Source: Mastigamoeba balamuthi
Lineage: Eukaryota; Evosea; Mastigamoebida; Mastigamoebidae
Assembly: GCA_902651635.1 (NCBI GenBank)
Contig: CACRSC010000043.1
Span: 82,608-146,607, forward strand
DNA length: 64,000 nucleotides
Reading direction: 5' to 3'
Under the pieces are notes generated by a model. That model was given only the letters and a program-made list of their open reading frames with translations. It did not search any database and was not told the DNA's origin. Position numbers and translations under genes: made by a program. Each line of letters starts with the position of its first letter. Within the stretch, counting starts at the first letter, position 1. This document shows, piece by piece, positions 47,314 to 57,787 of the stretch.

Positions 47314-48160
47314 TCAGTTGCGGAAGACCAGCAGGCGCACGACAACGAAGACGACGACGGCCCCGAGGAACCACGTGAAGAGCGAGTGCTTGGCCTCGGC
47401 TGTGGCCGCTACGTTCTTGGCCTCGGCCCTCTGCTCGGGGTTGTGGAACAGCGGGTCGTTGTCCCTCAGCTCGACGCCCCCCACTCTCGCCCCTCTGCCG
47501 TCGCCGCTGTGCCTGGACCGCAGCCTCTGCACAAACAGCTCTGCGCACAGTCAGTAATTTGATTTTGTTCAAATGGCCGGTCTTTTTATACAATTGCAAT
47601 TGAATTTGAATCAATTGATTGGTTGGAAATCGCGGACCGAACGACTCGTTGAAGCCGAGGCTGGCGGAGATGTCGGTGTTGTCGGCGCCGCAGACGTCGT
47701 CGAACTCGCGCTGCAGGTCGTCGAGGAAGGCCTGCGAGGTGAGCCTCTCGACGCTGCTCTGGCACACGACAGCGAACCACGCGCCGCTCCGCGTCAGGAC
47801 CCTGAGCGTTGCGGAATCGCGATATCAGCAGAGAGATATGGAGATACGCGTATCGTCCGCGCGGAATCTTCTTTTCCCGCGCAGGAAATGTATGGCGGGC
47901 GGCGGAATCGGCACTCGTAGTAGTGGTCGCCCTTGGGGAAGTTCATGCGGGCAGGGCAGTCGGCCGTGAGGTGGTCGAGCTCGGTGAGGACCGCGTGGTA
48001 TCGCCAGTCGGCGCCCTCGGTGCGCGGGACCGAGGAGAACAGCTCCAGGCCGTCGGATACCCTCACGATCAGCACCGCGTCGAGATCCTGCAGGGCCGAG
48101 GGGGGCGCGAGATCGATCAGATCGGGAGAAAAGGCCACCGGAACGAACGAGCCTTCATCA
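47314..48160 (-). CDS. longin-domain, SEC22-like tail-anchored protein
   Basis: The middle exon encodes the longin fold: DLDAVLIVRVSDGLELFSSV, then HAVLTELDHLTADCPARMNFPKGDHYYE and, after an intron, RSGAWFAVVCQSSVERLTSQAFLDDLQREFDDVCGADN and the FGPRFPT edge. The last exon gives ELFVQRLRSR, VELRDNDPLFHNPEQRAEAKNVAATAEAK and a C-terminal membrane anchor SLFTWFLGAVVVFVVVRLLVFRN. Longin plus tail anchor is the SEC22/VAMP7 layout in ER-Golgi traffic, but the 60-70-residue R-SNARE heptad helix is not evident between. Introns hold AATTGCAATTGAATTTGAATC and TCGCGATATC palindromes. I could not fix the start: an ATG at about 48157 lacks a clean join. Confidence 0.6.
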
Positions 48161-48241
48161 ATAATTTTCCGATATGAAAGAGATTCGCGGATCTCTGCGC
48201 TGAAGAGGCCCAAAGATCTCCGGGGATATTACACAACCGCA

Positions 48242-51200
48242 ATGTCGAAACCAGTCTCGCGGCCACCGCCGCCCCTGCCGTCGCGCGAGTCTCGCCCCGC
48301 GCTGCGCAACTCGGACGCGCCCTCCGACGGGTCTCCCGCGATTCCGGACGAGCCGGCCGCCGTGTCGTCGCCGCGCGTGCAGCCGTCGACCCCCACGCTG
48401 ACGTCAACGTCGCCCGACGGCGTGTCGCGCAGGAGGCAAGCGCCGCGTTCCCGCCACCCCTTTGGTGCCGCGGCCCCCCCAGTTGGGCTCAGGTGGGTCC
48501 TGGTCTGCCCTGCAGGGTTGTGACGGCGCAGCGGTCGTCGCCGTCGATTGCGTTTGCGCAGGCGCCGTCGCCGCCGATCAGTAAGAACCGCGCAGTTGTG
48601 CAATTGATTTGTGGCTGAGTCGGTGTTTTGAAATTGCTCCCCCCAAACAGCCCTGAGCGAGCACTGCTTGCTCTCTGGGCGCACGGCGCCGATGCCCGTG
48701 GCCCTGGCAGTACCCGCGACTGTCGCGCAGTGCAGGTCGGTGCCGTCGAGCCCCGTGCCGGTGCCCGCCGACCCGGACTCGCCCTCCGCCCCTGCCATGC
48801 CGCCTCTGCCGCGCAGGCCGTGTGTCCCGTCCACGCCGCCTCCCCCGCCCGCCCTGAACCCCTCGTGGACCCCCCCGGACGCGCCCCTGCCGCACCCCCC
48901 GGGCCTCAACCGCAGCGCCTCGGGCTCCAAGGGCTCCGCGACGCTCCCGAAGCCGCAGCTGCAGCTGCCCGAGGCTGCCGCGGCCTCTGCGGCCCCGGCC
49001 ACCCAGCAGAGCTTGTCGCCCCCTGCGGCCAACCGCTGCGCCTCGGGGTCCAGGGGCGCCGCGACGCTGCCCAGGCCCCAGCAGCCCCAGGCGGCCGCCG
49101 AGGCCCCGGCAGCAGCGGTCCAGCAGGTCGCGTCGCCCCCGGCCAGCTCGGCCGCGGGCGCCAAGGGCTCGGCGACGCCCGCCAAGCCGCAGCTGCTGCA
49201 GATACCCGAGGCCTCACCGGCCCAGCAGAGCACGTCGCCGCGCAGGCCCTCGCTGCTGCGCTCCGCGATCAAGGACAGCGCCACGCCCGACAGCCCCAAC
49301 GCGCCCATCGCCTCGGCTATCTCGGACGCCATCATGCGGGCGGCCGTGAGCAGCGGGCGGCCCGTGCCCGGGGCGCGCAGCGCGCTGACGACGTCGGCGG
49401 CCGGGGCGCTGGAGGACGCAGTCTCGTGCTCGAGCGCTGCGCAGGTCGCGCAGGCGAGGGCCGCGGTGAAGTCGGTGGCGGTGCTGGCGTCGGAGGCGGC
49501 GGCGATCATGGCGCAGCGCAGGCTGACCAAGCGGATGTCGAGGATGCGCGAGGAGGTCAGGGAGGAGAACGACAGCAGCCTCGTGCTGGGCGACGCCGTG
49601 CCCACCAAGGAGACGGTCGTCACGGGCGGCATCCAGTCGACCGTCAGGAAGAGCCTCCCCGACGTGAAGATCGTGCGCGTCCTGCCTGTGTGCCTCCCCC
49701 CGCTTCGGTGCTCACGGCCGCGCAGTGCACTCTCGGGGCGCAGTGGACCGGCAAGTCGCAGCTGCTGGGGCGCCTCCTGCGCGGGTACTTCGAGGAGGAC
49801 AACGACCCCACGGTGGGTGCGTAGCGCTGGGCACGCACTGCGAGCTGCTGGTCTCCTGATGGGCACCCGCTCTGCTTCCCTCGCACCGCACAGAGGACAA
49901 CTTCGTGACGTACTGGATCGTGGACGACGAGGAGCTCAACCTGCACCTGCGCGACACGGCGGGGGACAGCAGCTTCGACTCGATGCACGAGAAGTGGATA
50001 CAGTGGGCAGACGCCTTCGTGATCTGCTACAACTGCAGGAACGTCGACACGTTCGATGTGGTCCCCAAGCTGATCAGCGAGATCCAGAAGATCAAGGGAC
50101 CCAAGGCCCGCTTCATCATCGTGGCCTCCCACAGTGAGCATCCCCCTCCCCCGTTTCTCTCCAGCCACCGTCCTTGACCATTGTGGGCCCGCCCAGGCGA
50201 CCTCGACCCCGCGGAGAGGAAAGTCACGTCCAAGGAAGGCAGCAGTATTGCTTTCAGGTGCGCGATGCCCACTCTGTCGTTTTGCCCTGCGTGCTCTGCT
50301 TGTGCTCACTCTGTGCCGCAAGGTACCACTGCAACTTCTACGAGATCTCGAACAAGCTGAGCTACCCCAAGGACATACAAGCGCCCTTCGAGGACCTCGT
50401 CCGCGCCACCAGGAGGAAGGAGGCCCTCAGCGAAGTCGACCCCATCGTCGGGGGCCACGTGGTGTTCAACGGCAAGAAGCGGTATGCGGAGGTGCTCAAG
50501 GGCCGCCTGGAGGTCTCCGAGACGGAGATGAAGCAGAAGCCCACCGTGTACAAGCTGGACACCATCTCGTTCAAGCCCTGCCCGGCCAAGAGGAACACCC
50601 TGGAGCTGCTGAGCGTCGACACCAAACTCACCATTGTCGTGCGCCGCGTCCCGCCCCCCGTCTGCTCTGCTCTGCTGCGCGCTGACTGCGTGCCCGCTGC
50701 GCCAGCTGTCCACGACTGTGCCCAAGGAGATCGACCGGTGGACCGACGCCATCCTCTCCCAGATCGCCCTCTCGCTCACTTCCGAGCTGCCGATGGACGA
50801 GGCAAGTGCGCCTGCCGGAGCGAGCGCGTCACTGACTGTGCCCCCTCCTCAAAGCAACCGGCGAAGAAGGCGGGAGAGGTGACGCCAGAGGACCTGTGGA
50901 AAGAGCTGCTGCAGCTCTCTGCGGACAACTGCAAATGCGCCGACTGCAATGCCCCAGGTCTGCCGTGCCCCTTTCCCCCTCAGCCAGGCCCACCACCTCT
51001 GGCTCCTGCCTGACAGAGCCTCTGTCTCTGCAGACCCCGACTGGTGCTCGGTCAACCTGGGCATCCTTCTGTGTGTTCAGTGTGCTGCCGGGCACAGAGC
51101 GTACGTGTTTGTTGGCGTGCGTGCGTGGGCTCTGGCGCTGACTCTGTTCTGCTGCTCTTCAGCAAAGGCGTGTTCGTCACCAAGATGCGGTCACTGACCC

Positions 51201-51747
51201 TGGATCTGATGGACTCGATCTCGTTCGCTGTGAGTGGCCCAGTGCTTTGTGTTCTCTCACTCTGTTTGACGGCGCCGTTGTCACGCAGTTCACCAAAGCC
51301 GTCGGGAACGGCACTTCGAACGCCGTGTACGAGGCGAAGCTCGGCACAACGCGCAAGCCGCTGCCCACGGACTCGCGTCCGGTCAAGGAGCAGTACATCG
51401 GCCTCAAGTACGTGGACAAGAAGTTCCTCGACAGGTCGATACCGCCCGACAAGGTCGACGAGGCCCTCTGCATCGGCGTGGCCAACGACGACATCCGCGC
51501 CACGCTCCACGCCCTGGCCCTGGGCGCCGACGTCTTCTGGGCGCCCAGCACGACGGGCAAGACCGCGCTGCACCTCGCAGCCGAGAAGGGCAACCTGATC
51601 CTCGCCGTGGCCATTGTCAACCACGCCATGTGCCTCAGCAGGGAGAAGGAGCTCATGCAGGCGGTCGACAACAGCGGCGAGACCCCGCTGCAGGCGGCCG
51701 CCAGGGCGCCCGACGAGGACTGCAGCGTGTACCTCTCGACCATCTGA
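48242..51747 (+). CDS. AGAP: AGAP-type ArfGAP (GTPase-like, PH, ArfGAP, ankyrin repeats)
   Basis: AGAPs stimulate GTP hydrolysis on Arf proteins at endosomes. About 350 residues of Ser/Pro/Ala-rich N terminus precede a Ras-like domain: P-loop GAQWTGKSQLL, DTAGDSSFDSMHEKW, CYNCRNVDTFDVVPKLISEIQKIKG, IIVASH then GDLDPAERK in place of NKxD. A PH-like part follows (VYKLDTISFKPCPAKRNTLELLSVDTKLTIV and VPKEIDRWTDAILSQI), then the ArfGAP zinc finger CADCNAPDPDWCSVNLGILLCVQCAAGHRA, with the four cysteines correctly spaced and the Arg at a boundary exon, and ankyrin repeats DDIRATLHALALGADVFW, GKTALHLAAEKGN, GETPLQAAA. Around ten introns, many GTGCGN. A G4 motif lacking Asn/Lys suggests weak or altered nucleotide binding. 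The promoter shares AGATCTCCGGGGATATT with the divergent longin gene. Confidence 0.88.
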
Positions 51748-51894
51748 TGTGGGAGCGGAGGGGAAGCCTGTGGGGATCGCGCACAGTGCAGTGCAGCGCA
51801 GTGCAGTGTGCAGGTGGATTCTGGTACTTGCGGGGGGACAAAAAGCAAAAATCTTCTTGTTGTTGTTGCCGTGCGACTCGGGGAGCCCTCCGGT

Positions 51895-53203
51895 TCAGTC
51901 GTCTTCGGGCTCCGTGCCGTCGCTCTCTGCGTCCGAGTCGAGGATGGGTACGGCCTCCTTCCTGTCCGGAAAATTACAGTCGAACACGCCGTCGCTGGTG
52001 GGAGGAGGGGAGGGGGAGCACGCCACGCCGGCAGTGTGAGACGCGGCGCGACAGTGGCTGGTCTGGCGTACGTATCGAGCATCTGCTCCACGTCCTTGGC
52101 CGTGAACGCGAACCCCAGCTCGTTCGTGACCTTCATGTGGCACTTGACGAGCTCGCCCCTGTTGTACACGAGCAGCGACGGCAGCACCCTCTCGTCAAAC
52201 GTTTCCTGGCGATCGCAGAGGCGGCGTGTCAGCGGCTCCGGACGAAGGAGCAGTGTCGTGAGGGGGTACGGCAGAGAGAGAGCGAGTCCCACCAGGCAGT
52301 CCTCCTTGGTGATCTTGCAGAACAGGACCTGCGGGTACTTGCCAGCGAGCGACTCGAGGTACTCGTTGATCATCGCGCACACACGCGCTGTCTGCGTGTG
52401 CCCGCGGTGTCAGGTTGGTGCCATCCCGCGGGGAGAGGGAGATGGGGAATGGGGGGACGGGGGGGCCGACCCTCTCCGGCCCACCCTCGTTTCCCCCTCC
52501 GCTGTTTTCTGACCTGGCTGAAAATGTGAATCACAATGACTGTCGTGGGGTCTGCCTCGGCCACCGTGATCATGTACGTGTCTGTCGTCAGCTGCTTCAC
52601 CTGCCCGAACTTGGGTCTGCGCGGTCGTTGCGTTGGGCGGCTCAGCCGAGCGGGAGGAAGGACGAGGGGGGGGGGCCAGCACGGCACCTCGACTGCTCGA
52701 GCAGCATCTCGGCGAGGCGGCGGCGCCTGAACTCGGAGAACGCCTCCTTGTCCTCCTGGGCGTCGTCGAACTCCTCTTCGACCCTCTTCTCGAGCTCCCT
52801 GAGCCTCTCCTGCTCGCCAGCAGCGGTCAGCGGGGCCGTCGTCGGTTCCGCGTTGGTAAGGCGAGCGCACCTCCTCGTCAAACGTGAGCGCAGAAAAAGA
52901 CTCAGACTCGATCTGCTTGTAGGCGTCGGCCCACCGCTCCTTCATCCTGGCCGCGCGGGGGGGGCCGAGGGTGGGCGAGGGGGTGTGAGGGTGTGGGGAC
53001 CGGCAGAGTGAACACGTCGCTACTAACTTTTTCTCGGCCTTTTCGCAGGCCTCCCTGTAGTCGGCGAGGACGCCCTTGGGCCCCGTGTTGGCACGCCCGG
53101 GCTCCAGGACGGGGGCGGGGACCGCGGGCCCCGCGACGCCGGGGCCGGTCTCGTAGTCGCCCTCGACCGGTGCGTCGTTGTTGTCGAGTATGGCCTGCTC
53201 CAT
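51895..53203 (-). CDS. PDCL: phosducin-like protein (PhLP)
   Basis: Phosducin-like proteins are co-chaperones of the CCT complex that help fold G-beta and other substrates. Exon 1: MEQAILDNNDAPVEGDYETGPG ... GVLADYREACEKAEKK. Next exons: ARMKERWADAYKQIESESFSALTFDEE and a coiled coil (QERLRELEKRVEEEFDDAQEDKEAFSEFRRRRLAEM). The thioredoxin-like domain reads KFGQVKQLTTDTYMITVAEADPTTVIVIHIFSQ, ARVCAMINEYLESLAGKYPQVLFCKI, FDERVLPSLLVYNRGELVKCHMKVTNELGFAFTAKDVEQMLDTY and an acidic tail ILDSDAESDGTEPEDD. This order and the 'LP-LL-Y--GEL' block fit PhLP1. At least five introns. The promoter has GATACA...AATATCTTGCCCG and GAGATATCGCG. Confidence 0.85.
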
Positions 53204-53389
53204 TACAAGATACAGGGGGGATCGAGGAAAATATCTTGCCCGTTGGAGAGATACAAGAGATATCGCGTGACATCAGCTCCAACAACGTGAAAAGGCGGTT
53301 GGGGCATTGCCGCGTCAACGCTTTTTTTGTTCATTGGGCTTCTTGTTAGACCTCTAAAGTCGACTCCCCCCACCCCCCTCCTCTCCGAA

Positions 53390-53916
53390 ATGTCTGTGCC
53401 GTTCAAGGACGAGGTCCTCCAGCTCTACAACGAGCTCAAGCTCTCGAAGGCCTACAGGTACCTGATCTTCAGGATCACCGACGACCTCAAGCTGGTCGTC
53501 TGCGAGAAGAAGGCGCAGACCTCGGCCACCTACGAGCAGTTCGTCGCTGACCTCCCCAAGGTCCGCGCCCCTCCCCTCTCCCCTCCCGTGCAACGCTCCG
53601 CGCGGCCGCCCGCGCTGGCGGTTTCTGAGCTGCGAACTAACGCCTTTGATCGGGAATTGCACTACAGGACGACTGCCGCTACGCCGTCTTCGACCTGACG
53701 TTCACTCAGGAGTCGGGCGACGGCGACCGCAGCAAGCTGGTCTTCGTCCTGTGGACCCCCGACACGGCCAAGACCAAGCTGAAGATGGTCTACGCCAACA
53801 CCAAGAAGGACCTCCGCCAGGCCTTCGTCGGCATCGGCGCCGAGATCCAGGCCACCGACATGTCGGAGATCGACTACCAGGTCGTCCTCGAGAAGGTCTC
53901 GCGCGGCGTCAAGTAA
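53390..53916 (+). CDS. cofilin/ADF
   Basis: Cofilin severs and depolymerises actin filaments. Exons 53390-53560 and 53668-53916 (intron 107 bases, GTCCGC donor and ACTAACG branch-like box) encode 139 residues. Family blocks: MSVPFKDEVLQLYNELKLSKAYRYLIFRI, then DDCRYAVFDLTFTQESG, RSKLVFVLWTPDTAKTKLKMVYANTKKDLRQAF and VGIGAEIQATDMSEIDYQVVLEKVSR. Ser2 (MS) can be phosphorylated as in canonical cofilins. The actin-binding Arg/Lys of the KTKLKMVYA helix are present. Typical length. A poly(A) signal AATAAA lies at 54077-54083. Confidence 0.95.
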
Positions 53917-54307
53917 ACTGCGGCCGCCCCCTTCCTCACCGCGCCCGCGCGCTCGGTTGTGTTTGTGTTGGACCCTCGGATTTCCTTCCCCCACAGTCCC
54001 CCCCATAGTAGGCGCAGGCCCCTCTTGCTCTCCAGGACAAGAAGCCCCCTGCTCCCTGCTTTCAACCCTCTTCGACGAATAAAAGCCAAACGATAAAAAG
54101 CCAACGACGCTCGTGGCCAGCCTCCCTGCGCGCTTGCTGCGTCCAGCTTGCCGCCGCCGCGCGCGCGTGCGCGTGCACACCCACGATTCAAAAATAGGTT
54201 CAATTCAGGGAAATTTCAAAAGGGTCTTTTGATATTGGAAGAGCGTTGGAAGCGTGCATCGCGCTGCTGGCGATCACGTGCGGTGGGAGGGGAGCCAACC
54301 GTGGCCG
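53917..54307. other. intergenic, convergent 3' flanks
   Basis: Holds the cofilin 3' untranslated region with AATAAAAG near 54078 and the 3' flank of RquA. A GCGCGCGTGCGCGTGC alternating purine-pyrimidine run is at 54154-54176. No gene is seen. Confidence 0.4.
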
Positions 54308-55265
54308 TCAGTCGATGCGACGTGCGGTGGTAACCTGGTACATGCCCCAGAACAGCGTGCGCTTGCTCCACTGGAACTTTGCGGCGACATCGGGGCTCGC
54401 CCAGTCCCTGACGCTGTCTACCGTCTGCATCACCGCGGCGAACGGCTCCAGCAGGGCCCACACGGCCCACATGACCACGCGCAGCGGGTGCCACCAGGCC
54501 ATCCGGTGGTACTCGACGAACACCGCGCGGCCCCCGGGCGCCACGTTGCCCAGCAGGTTGTCCGTCGCCTGCCGCTTGTCCGCGTCGGGCAGCTCGTGGT
54601 GCAGGAAGTACGAGACCACCGCGTCGTACGGCTCGTCCGCGCGCACGACCGTCGCGTCGTCGACCCACGCCCTCGCCTTGGGCTCGCGCGTGAGTCCCGC
54701 GGGAGCGCGGCGCGTGACGTGGGCGTACAAAGGGGAACCGCTTGAGCTTGCGGCGGACGCTCTCGACCTGGATGGGCATCACGTCGACAACGTCGAGCGC
54801 GCGGCACCCGGGGCCCAGGTGCGCGGCCAGGTTCGGGATGTACGACCCGTAGACGCTGTTGGCCTGCAGCACGCGCCCCGTGCCGCGCGCGACGCTCCTG
54901 AAGACCTCGCGCTGGAGCGCGCGGTGGTAGAACCACAGGATGACGCCGACGCAGAGGTCGCGGTCAAAGAACCGCACGCAGCGCGGGTTCACGTACGCCC
55001 AGCTGTACACGTCGATCACCGTCTGCGCGCCCTTGGGCAGCCCCGCCGCGACGGCGGCGGCGCCGTTGGTGGCGCTGCAGGCGCTGCGCGTGGGCGCCGT
55101 CGACGGGGTTTTCGGTGGTGCGGCCGTCCAGGGACGCGGGCGGGCGAGAGACGGGGCGGCGGCGGGGGCGGGCGAGCAGAAGCGCGCCAGGGAGGTGCGG
55201 CGGGGCGGCAGCGCGGCGCAGAGCGGCGCGAAGGCGACGCGGGACGCGAAGGTGGAGCGCAGCAT
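54308..55265 (-). CDS. rquA: RquA, rhodoquinone biosynthesis enzyme (putative mitochondrial)
   Basis: RquA converts ubiquinone to rhodoquinone by replacing a methoxy group with an amino group taken from S-adenosylmethionine; it is a divergent methyltransferase-fold enzyme without the usual GxGxG motif. Exons 54729-55265 and 54308-54682, split by a 46-base intron (GTACGC...GAG), encode 303 residues. Key blocks: VYSWAYVNPRCVRFFDR; GRVLQANSVYGSYIPNLAAHL; ALDVVDVMPIQVESVRRKLKRFP; DAVVSYFLHHELPD; GRAVFVEYHRMAWWHPLR; LLEPFA; and SKRTLFWGMYQ. The first 80 or so residues (MLRSTFASRVAFAPLCAALPP onward) have many Arg/Ser/Ala and no acid, as a mitochondrial presequence. Rhodoquinone lets complex II run as fumarate reductase under low oxygen. 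The family is bacterial in origin, so this is a lateral acquisition with an acquired intron and targeting. Confidence 0.85.
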
Positions 55266-55536
55266 CGGCCGGCGCGTGCGTACAGTCAGCAGTCACAATT
55301 GATATCGCATGAGTTCGCAGAATATTTCAAGGGCCCACACAGAAGTCAGAAGTCGCGTCTGGGAGCAGTCGTCGCAGCTGCGACCCCGGGGAGTGGCCGA
55401 CCCCCCTCGGGGCCCGCGCGGGGCGCCGGGGGCCACACAAGTTCCAGTTTTCCCTGGCGTCAGCAGCTTCCGTCGACGGGGTGAATCACCCCAAGAGATA
55501 TCCGGGCGCGAAATATCTACCCGCAGTTTTAATTCC

Positions 55537-57743
55537 ATGGCTGAGTGCCGCGTGTGCCGGGGCTGCGCAGAGGAGGGCAAGCCGCTGCGGCACCCGTGCA
55601 GGTGCCGCGGCTCCATCGCCTACGTGCACGACGACTGCCTCGAGCAGTGGCTGCGCCAGAGCGGCGCGGCGTCGTGCGAGCTGTGCGGGTACCGCTACGC
55701 CTTCTCGCGGCAGTACGCCGCAGGCGCGCCCGAGAAGCTGCCCACGCTGATACTGGCGTCGTACATAGTCTCGCGCGGCTCGGAGCGGATAAGGTGAGTC
55801 ACTGCTATTTTTCTTGCTCTTTCTTTTCTTCCACCCGCAGTCGACTCTGCTGCCTAGTCACCAGCAGAAAACGCATTTTTGTGGACCTCTGAAATAGCAG
55901 ATCTGCTAGTGACTCACCTTTAGATATTCTAAAGGGGTCTTTTTTCAAATTGCGCCGATTGCGTGCTGCTGCGGTGGCCACCGCCCCTGCCACGCATGAC
56001 GCTCACACTAGTTTGGTCGATGCCGCACAGGTCGTTCCTGCGGGCGCTGCTCTTCATCGTCCTGGGCGGCCTCGTCAAGCCGCTGTGCACGCTGTGCATC
56101 GCGGGCATGTACCTCTCGGTCAACCCGGTCACCACACTGCGCTACTGTCCGCCACAGCCCAATTCCCAGAATTCTGACGTCACTTTGCCTGCAGTCTGGC
56201 CCAGGCCGTACTTTGCTGTGCCCCTGGGCATGCTGCTCTCGTTCCCTGCGGGCATCATGCGCCTGTACTGCCCTGAGCCGATGCTCGAGGAGCTGGGGTT
56301 CGACGGCCGGCCCCGCGACGAGGAGCTGGGCAACTGGGAGACCCGCGCCCTCCTGCGGCGGCTCCTCAGCGGCCTCTGCATGAACGCAGTCACGCTGGGG
56401 TTCCTGGTCCTCGAGCCCGCCGTGCTGGGCGCGATGTTCTCGTGCCGCGGCCCGCTGGCCTGCCTCGTGGCCGGGTACACCATGTCGGCGATGCTGCTCT
56501 GTGCGCTGTTCGCCGAGCAGCTGCCGTTGGTCGTCACGGCACTCGACAACGTGTCGCGGAGCCTCTACAACTCGCTGCCGCAGCCGACGGCGCTGGGGGC
56601 GCACGTGCCCAAGGCCGCCCTGTTCTTCTGGATCTACGGCGTGCTCCCGCTGGTCAACGGGCTCACGCTGAATGCCAGTTTCTTCTACTCGGGGCTGCTC
56701 GCAGAGCCCTACGGCGGCATCAGCGGCCTCTTCGGCCGTCATCCTGTCCTCATCGCTCTTCTGTGCGCTTGCTTTGGTCTGCGTGGCACAAAGCTGACGG
56801 CCGCGACAGGAGCTTTGTTCTCGGCTTCCCTGTGGTGGAAACTGCAACGAGGCTGTTTGGCGCTGGTTTCGGAGAGCTGCTGGCGCTTATCCATGGCGGG
56901 TACATTGTCGAGGCAATCAAAAGGTGCTGCATCCCGGCCTCCAAGACCCAACTGACGTTCCTATCCACAAAACACAGGTCTGCAAAAACTCTGGTAACGT
57001 CTCTGCTGATCGTCTTCTACGTCGTGTTTGTGCCGTCCACCGTGGCCTCCCGTTGGGGCATGCTGGGATTCAACAAGCTGGACGTGGGCGACCTCGTTTC
57101 CGGCCTCGTTCTGCTCGCGACGTTTGAGCAGGCCGAGGAAGTGCGCGTCCTTATGGCCCGCGCCGTCATTTCGACGTACAGACGCTTCTCGGCTGGCCTA
57201 CCAGGATGCATGATCTCTCTGCTTCTGGTATGCGCTGTCTGCATTCTGCTGCTCGTCCCCGTGTGCATCATGGGCAGGATGATGGCGACGTCCGTCTCCA
57301 ACCCGGTCCGCATCACTCGTCTGGGGTTCCACTGCCTTGCGCTCGCGTACATCCTGCAATCGACGACCGTGGGTCCGCTGGCGACGATAACCAACACTGC
57401 CTCAGCGTCCGTGTTTGCGTGGACGCTGTACAACTGCGGTGTTTCGTCGCCGGGCACCGTTGCGCTGATTGGGGTGCTCTCGCTCGAGTGCATGCGTGTA
57501 ATGATCGGCGAGGCCAGCGAGGTGCGGACGGGCATCCTCGCGGTGTTCCTTATGGGACTTACGGTCTCGTTCTTCACCACAAACTTTGTGCTCGTGATAT
57601 GCTCCGTTCTGCTCGTGCTCGACATGCCACTGTTGTACGACTGGACTCACGAGCTCCGCGCAAAGCTCCGCGATGACCTGTTCTCGAAAATACGCGTGGT
57701 TGACTACCAGGAGCAGCAGTCATGCCGTCAAGCCCCGATGTAG
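55537..57743 (+). CDS. RING-CH (MARCH-type) multi-pass membrane E3 ubiquitin ligase
   Basis: The RING-CH finger is at the N terminus: CRVCRG, CRCRGSIAYVHDDCLEQWLRQ and CELCGYRYAF, a C4HC3 pattern with the His at the fourth ligand. After intron 55794-56030 come about 12-14 hydrophobic segments (for example LRALLFIVLGGLVKPLCTL, YFAVPLGMLLSFPAGIM, LCMNAVTLGFLVLEPAVLG, LFFWIYGVLPLVNGL, LVTSLLIVFYVVFVPS, MISLLLVCAVCILLLVPVC, FLMGLTVSFFTTNFVLVICSVLLVLDMPLLYDW). Long multi-TM RING-CH proteins include MARCH6/Doa10, an ER-associated degradation ligase; this is shorter (about 650 residues) but similar in plan. Further introns at about 56144-56194 (GTCCGC) and about 56819-56834. Intron 1 can fold its own donor into a hairpin. 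AGATATCC...AAATATCT palindromic island precedes the ATG. Confidence 0.85.
55794..56030 (+). repeat. intron with strong internal inverted repeats
   Basis: AGGTGAGTCACT (55792-55803, including the 5' splice site) is perfectly complementary to AGTGACTCACCT (55908-55919). GCTATTT next to the first arm pairs with AAATAGC at 55892-55898, leaving a short bulge. A second palindrome CTTTAGATATTCTAAAG follows immediately (about 55918-55934). The donor GTGAGT is atypical for this window. Confidence 0.8.
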
Positions 57744-57787
57744 CGTTAGTAAGACAGTAATCAGCACCACCCCACCGATAGTAGCAC

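Noticed and set aside
48229-49866. A 545-codon minus-strand frame opposite AGAP
   Set aside because: A product of GC-rich third positions in the Ser/Pro/Ala region; the plus strand carries the domain-bearing gene.
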